A stretch of DNA of 64,000 nt, taken from NCBI RefSeq assembly GCF_003966125.1, contig NZ_RXMA01000009.1, forward strand, positions 62,001 through 126,000, given 5' to 3'. The position numbers and the translations under genes are program-made. Below are positions 63,013 through 64,000 of the stretch, in pieces. Source of the DNA: Azospirillum griseum. Lineage in GTDB: Bacteria > Pseudomonadota > Alphaproteobacteria > Azospirillales > Azospirillaceae. The stretch's first letter is position 1. Each line of letters starts with the position of its first letter. The notes under the pieces were generated by a model. It searched no databases. It saw nothing but the letters and a program-made list of their open reading frames with translations, and was not told the origin of the DNA.

Positions 63013-63477
63013 TCAGCGGGTGCGGGCGATCCGGCCGTCGCGGTAGGTCCAGGCGGCTATGTCCTTGCTGGCGGGAACCGGCATCGTCACCGTCATCACG
63101 CCGCCGTCGGTGGCGACCTCCGCCGCGTCGCTGCACGAACCGAAGGGCGGGGAGACGCGCGGCTTGGGGGACGACAGCTCCAGCACGCGGAAGCGGGCGG
63201 GGCAGTCCTTGGCGTCGCTTTCCGCCTTCAGCAGCAGCAGCCAGCGGCCATCCAGGGTGTAGGCGTTGACGAAGGACACCAGGGCGCTGTCGCGGTCCTC
63301 CAGCACCATCGCGTCGTTGACCAGAACCTTCGTGCCCTTCGGCGCGATGTCGATCAGCTTCAGCACCTCGTCGCCCAGGGCGGCGGTCAGGCGCGGTTCG
63401 TCCGCCGCGTTGGCGCTGCCAACGGTCAACACCGCACCCATCGCAAGCGCCGCCGCGCCGATCAGACCAAGACGCAC
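63013..63477 (-). CDS. Exported hypothetical protein
   Basis: 154 residues. GTG at 63477 is chosen since GGAGGAGGG lies five bases upstream; frames from 63507 would put this site inside the gene. Signal peptide LGLIGAAALAMGAVLTVGSANA, then a ~130-residue domain with paired Cys (DCPARF..., FGSCSDAA) that could form a disulfide. No family recognised. Probably periplasmic. Confidence 0.65.
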   Translation of the reverse strand: MRLGLIGAAALAMGAVLTVGSANAADEPRLTAALGDEVLKLIDIAPKGTKVLVNDAMVLEDRDSALVSFVNAYTLDGRWLLLLKAESDAKDCPARFRVLELSSPKPRVSPPFGSCSDAAEVATDGGVMTVTMPVPASKDIAAWTYRDGRIARTR

Positions 63478-63612
63478 GATGTCCCTCCTCCGCTGCCCGC
63501 TCAACACCGGGCGGTTCCCGAAACGGGCGACACCATAGCGTCACCGGGGGAAAGCCGGAAGCGGTCCTGTGCGCGTTGGCCGCGTGCGGCCAGCGCCGCG
63601 CCGGGGGCGGCG

Positions 63613-63966
63613 TCAGCGGATGGGGATGTTGGCGCTGAAACCAAAGCCGAACGTCGGTTCCGGGTAGGACACGGCGGGCGGGGCGTAGAGGACCGGCGGC
63701 GGCGCGTAGATCACGCGCGGCGGCGGGGGCGGCGGCACATAGATGACGCGGGGTTCCCGCCAGTGACGGCGGTGGTGCCAATGCTCCGGCCAGTCCCGGC
63801 CGGGGCCGCGCCAATCGCGTTCATCCCGGCGTTCATCCCGGCGTTCATAGCCGCGCCAGTCGTCGCCATGGGCCAACGCCGTGCCTGCGGTCAATCCGGC
63901 AAACGCACTGGCGATCACCAACCCACCCGCAACGGTCCACATGAGTTTGAACAAACGGCCCGACAT
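63613..63966 (-). CDS. Small exported His/Arg- and Pro/Tyr-rich protein
   Basis: 117 residues from ATG 63966 (AGGAGG upstream). Signal peptide to about GTALA, a charged stretch with YERRDERRDERDWRG, then HWHHRRHWREP, and a Pro/Tyr tail of repeated VIY-x-PPP / YAPP units, ending FGFSANIPIR. Similar low-complexity exported proteins are common and unstudied. The His cluster could bind metal; no proof. Confidence 0.6.
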   Translation of the reverse strand: MSGRLFKLMWTVAGGLVIASAFAGLTAGTALAHGDDWRGYERRDERRDERDWRGPGRDWPEHWHHRRHWREPRVIYVPPPPPPRVIYAPPPVLYAPPAVSYPEPTFGFGFSANIPIR

Positions 63967-64000
63967 TCCGGCGTCCTCCTGTTGGCGGGGCACGCTCGCC

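Overview
The window is a gene-dense, very GC-rich bacterial chromosome segment. Gene content fits an alphaproteobacterium of the Rhodospirillales/Azospirillum type: dihydropteroate synthase with an N-terminal extension, a soluble globin-coupled chemoreceptor, alphaproteobacterial-type SerC with a leader like the serC RNA, a cobalamin riboswitch before a lone CbiM, and nadABC behind a palindromic operator. This placement is inferred from gene content; no rRNA or tRNA is present to confirm it. I saw no CRISPR array, insertion sequence, prophage or integrase.

Layout. 1-7071: truncated corA, then folP, glmM-thiD, a globin-coupled chemoreceptor and a Prs-like PRPP synthetase. 7175-14153: an iron-uptake block with Fur-like sites, holding exbB-exbD-tonB, a Fiu-type siderophore receptor, a PiuC/YbiX oxygenase and a PepSY membrane protein. 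14178-26296: mixed housekeeping and unknown genes (EEP nuclease, cheD, dacB, an FHA protein, a phosphopantetheinyl transferase, purC, a hydroxyacid dehydrogenase, a PAP2 phosphatase, four unknown proteins, a LysR regulator). 26387-36791: a type II secretion locus with gspD divergent from gspEFGHIJKLM plus a GspC/GspN-like gene. 36795-41538: EamA transporter, ArsR regulator, a small beta-barrel and an extracellular-type 3-hydroxybutyrate oligomer hydrolase.

41796-45402: the nadABC operon for de novo NAD synthesis, its promoter embedded in a 42-bp palindrome. 45512-52486: a divergent operon with its own promoter and repeated CCAAATTGG-like boxes, coding for a polar-amino-acid-type ABC transporter plus three enzymes that together match L-galactonate to tagaturonate to altronate to 2-keto-3-deoxygluconate.

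52526-57976: a minus-strand cluster of DUF2946, DUF2244 and a TonB receptor followed by MbnP and MbnH, the 'metallo-mystery pair' of a four-Cys lipoprotein and a di-heme MauG-like enzyme; this looks like a copper-handling system without methanobactin genes. 58152-59133: cobalamin riboswitch and CbiM-like cobalt permease. 59244-63966: two divergent IclR regulators around a perfect palindrome, an HPP membrane protein, serC, and two small exported proteins of unknown function.

The most interesting parts are the MbnPH/TonB/DUF2946 cluster, the two operator systems between nadA and the sugar-acid operon, and the compact type II secretion locus lying next to a plausible substrate.
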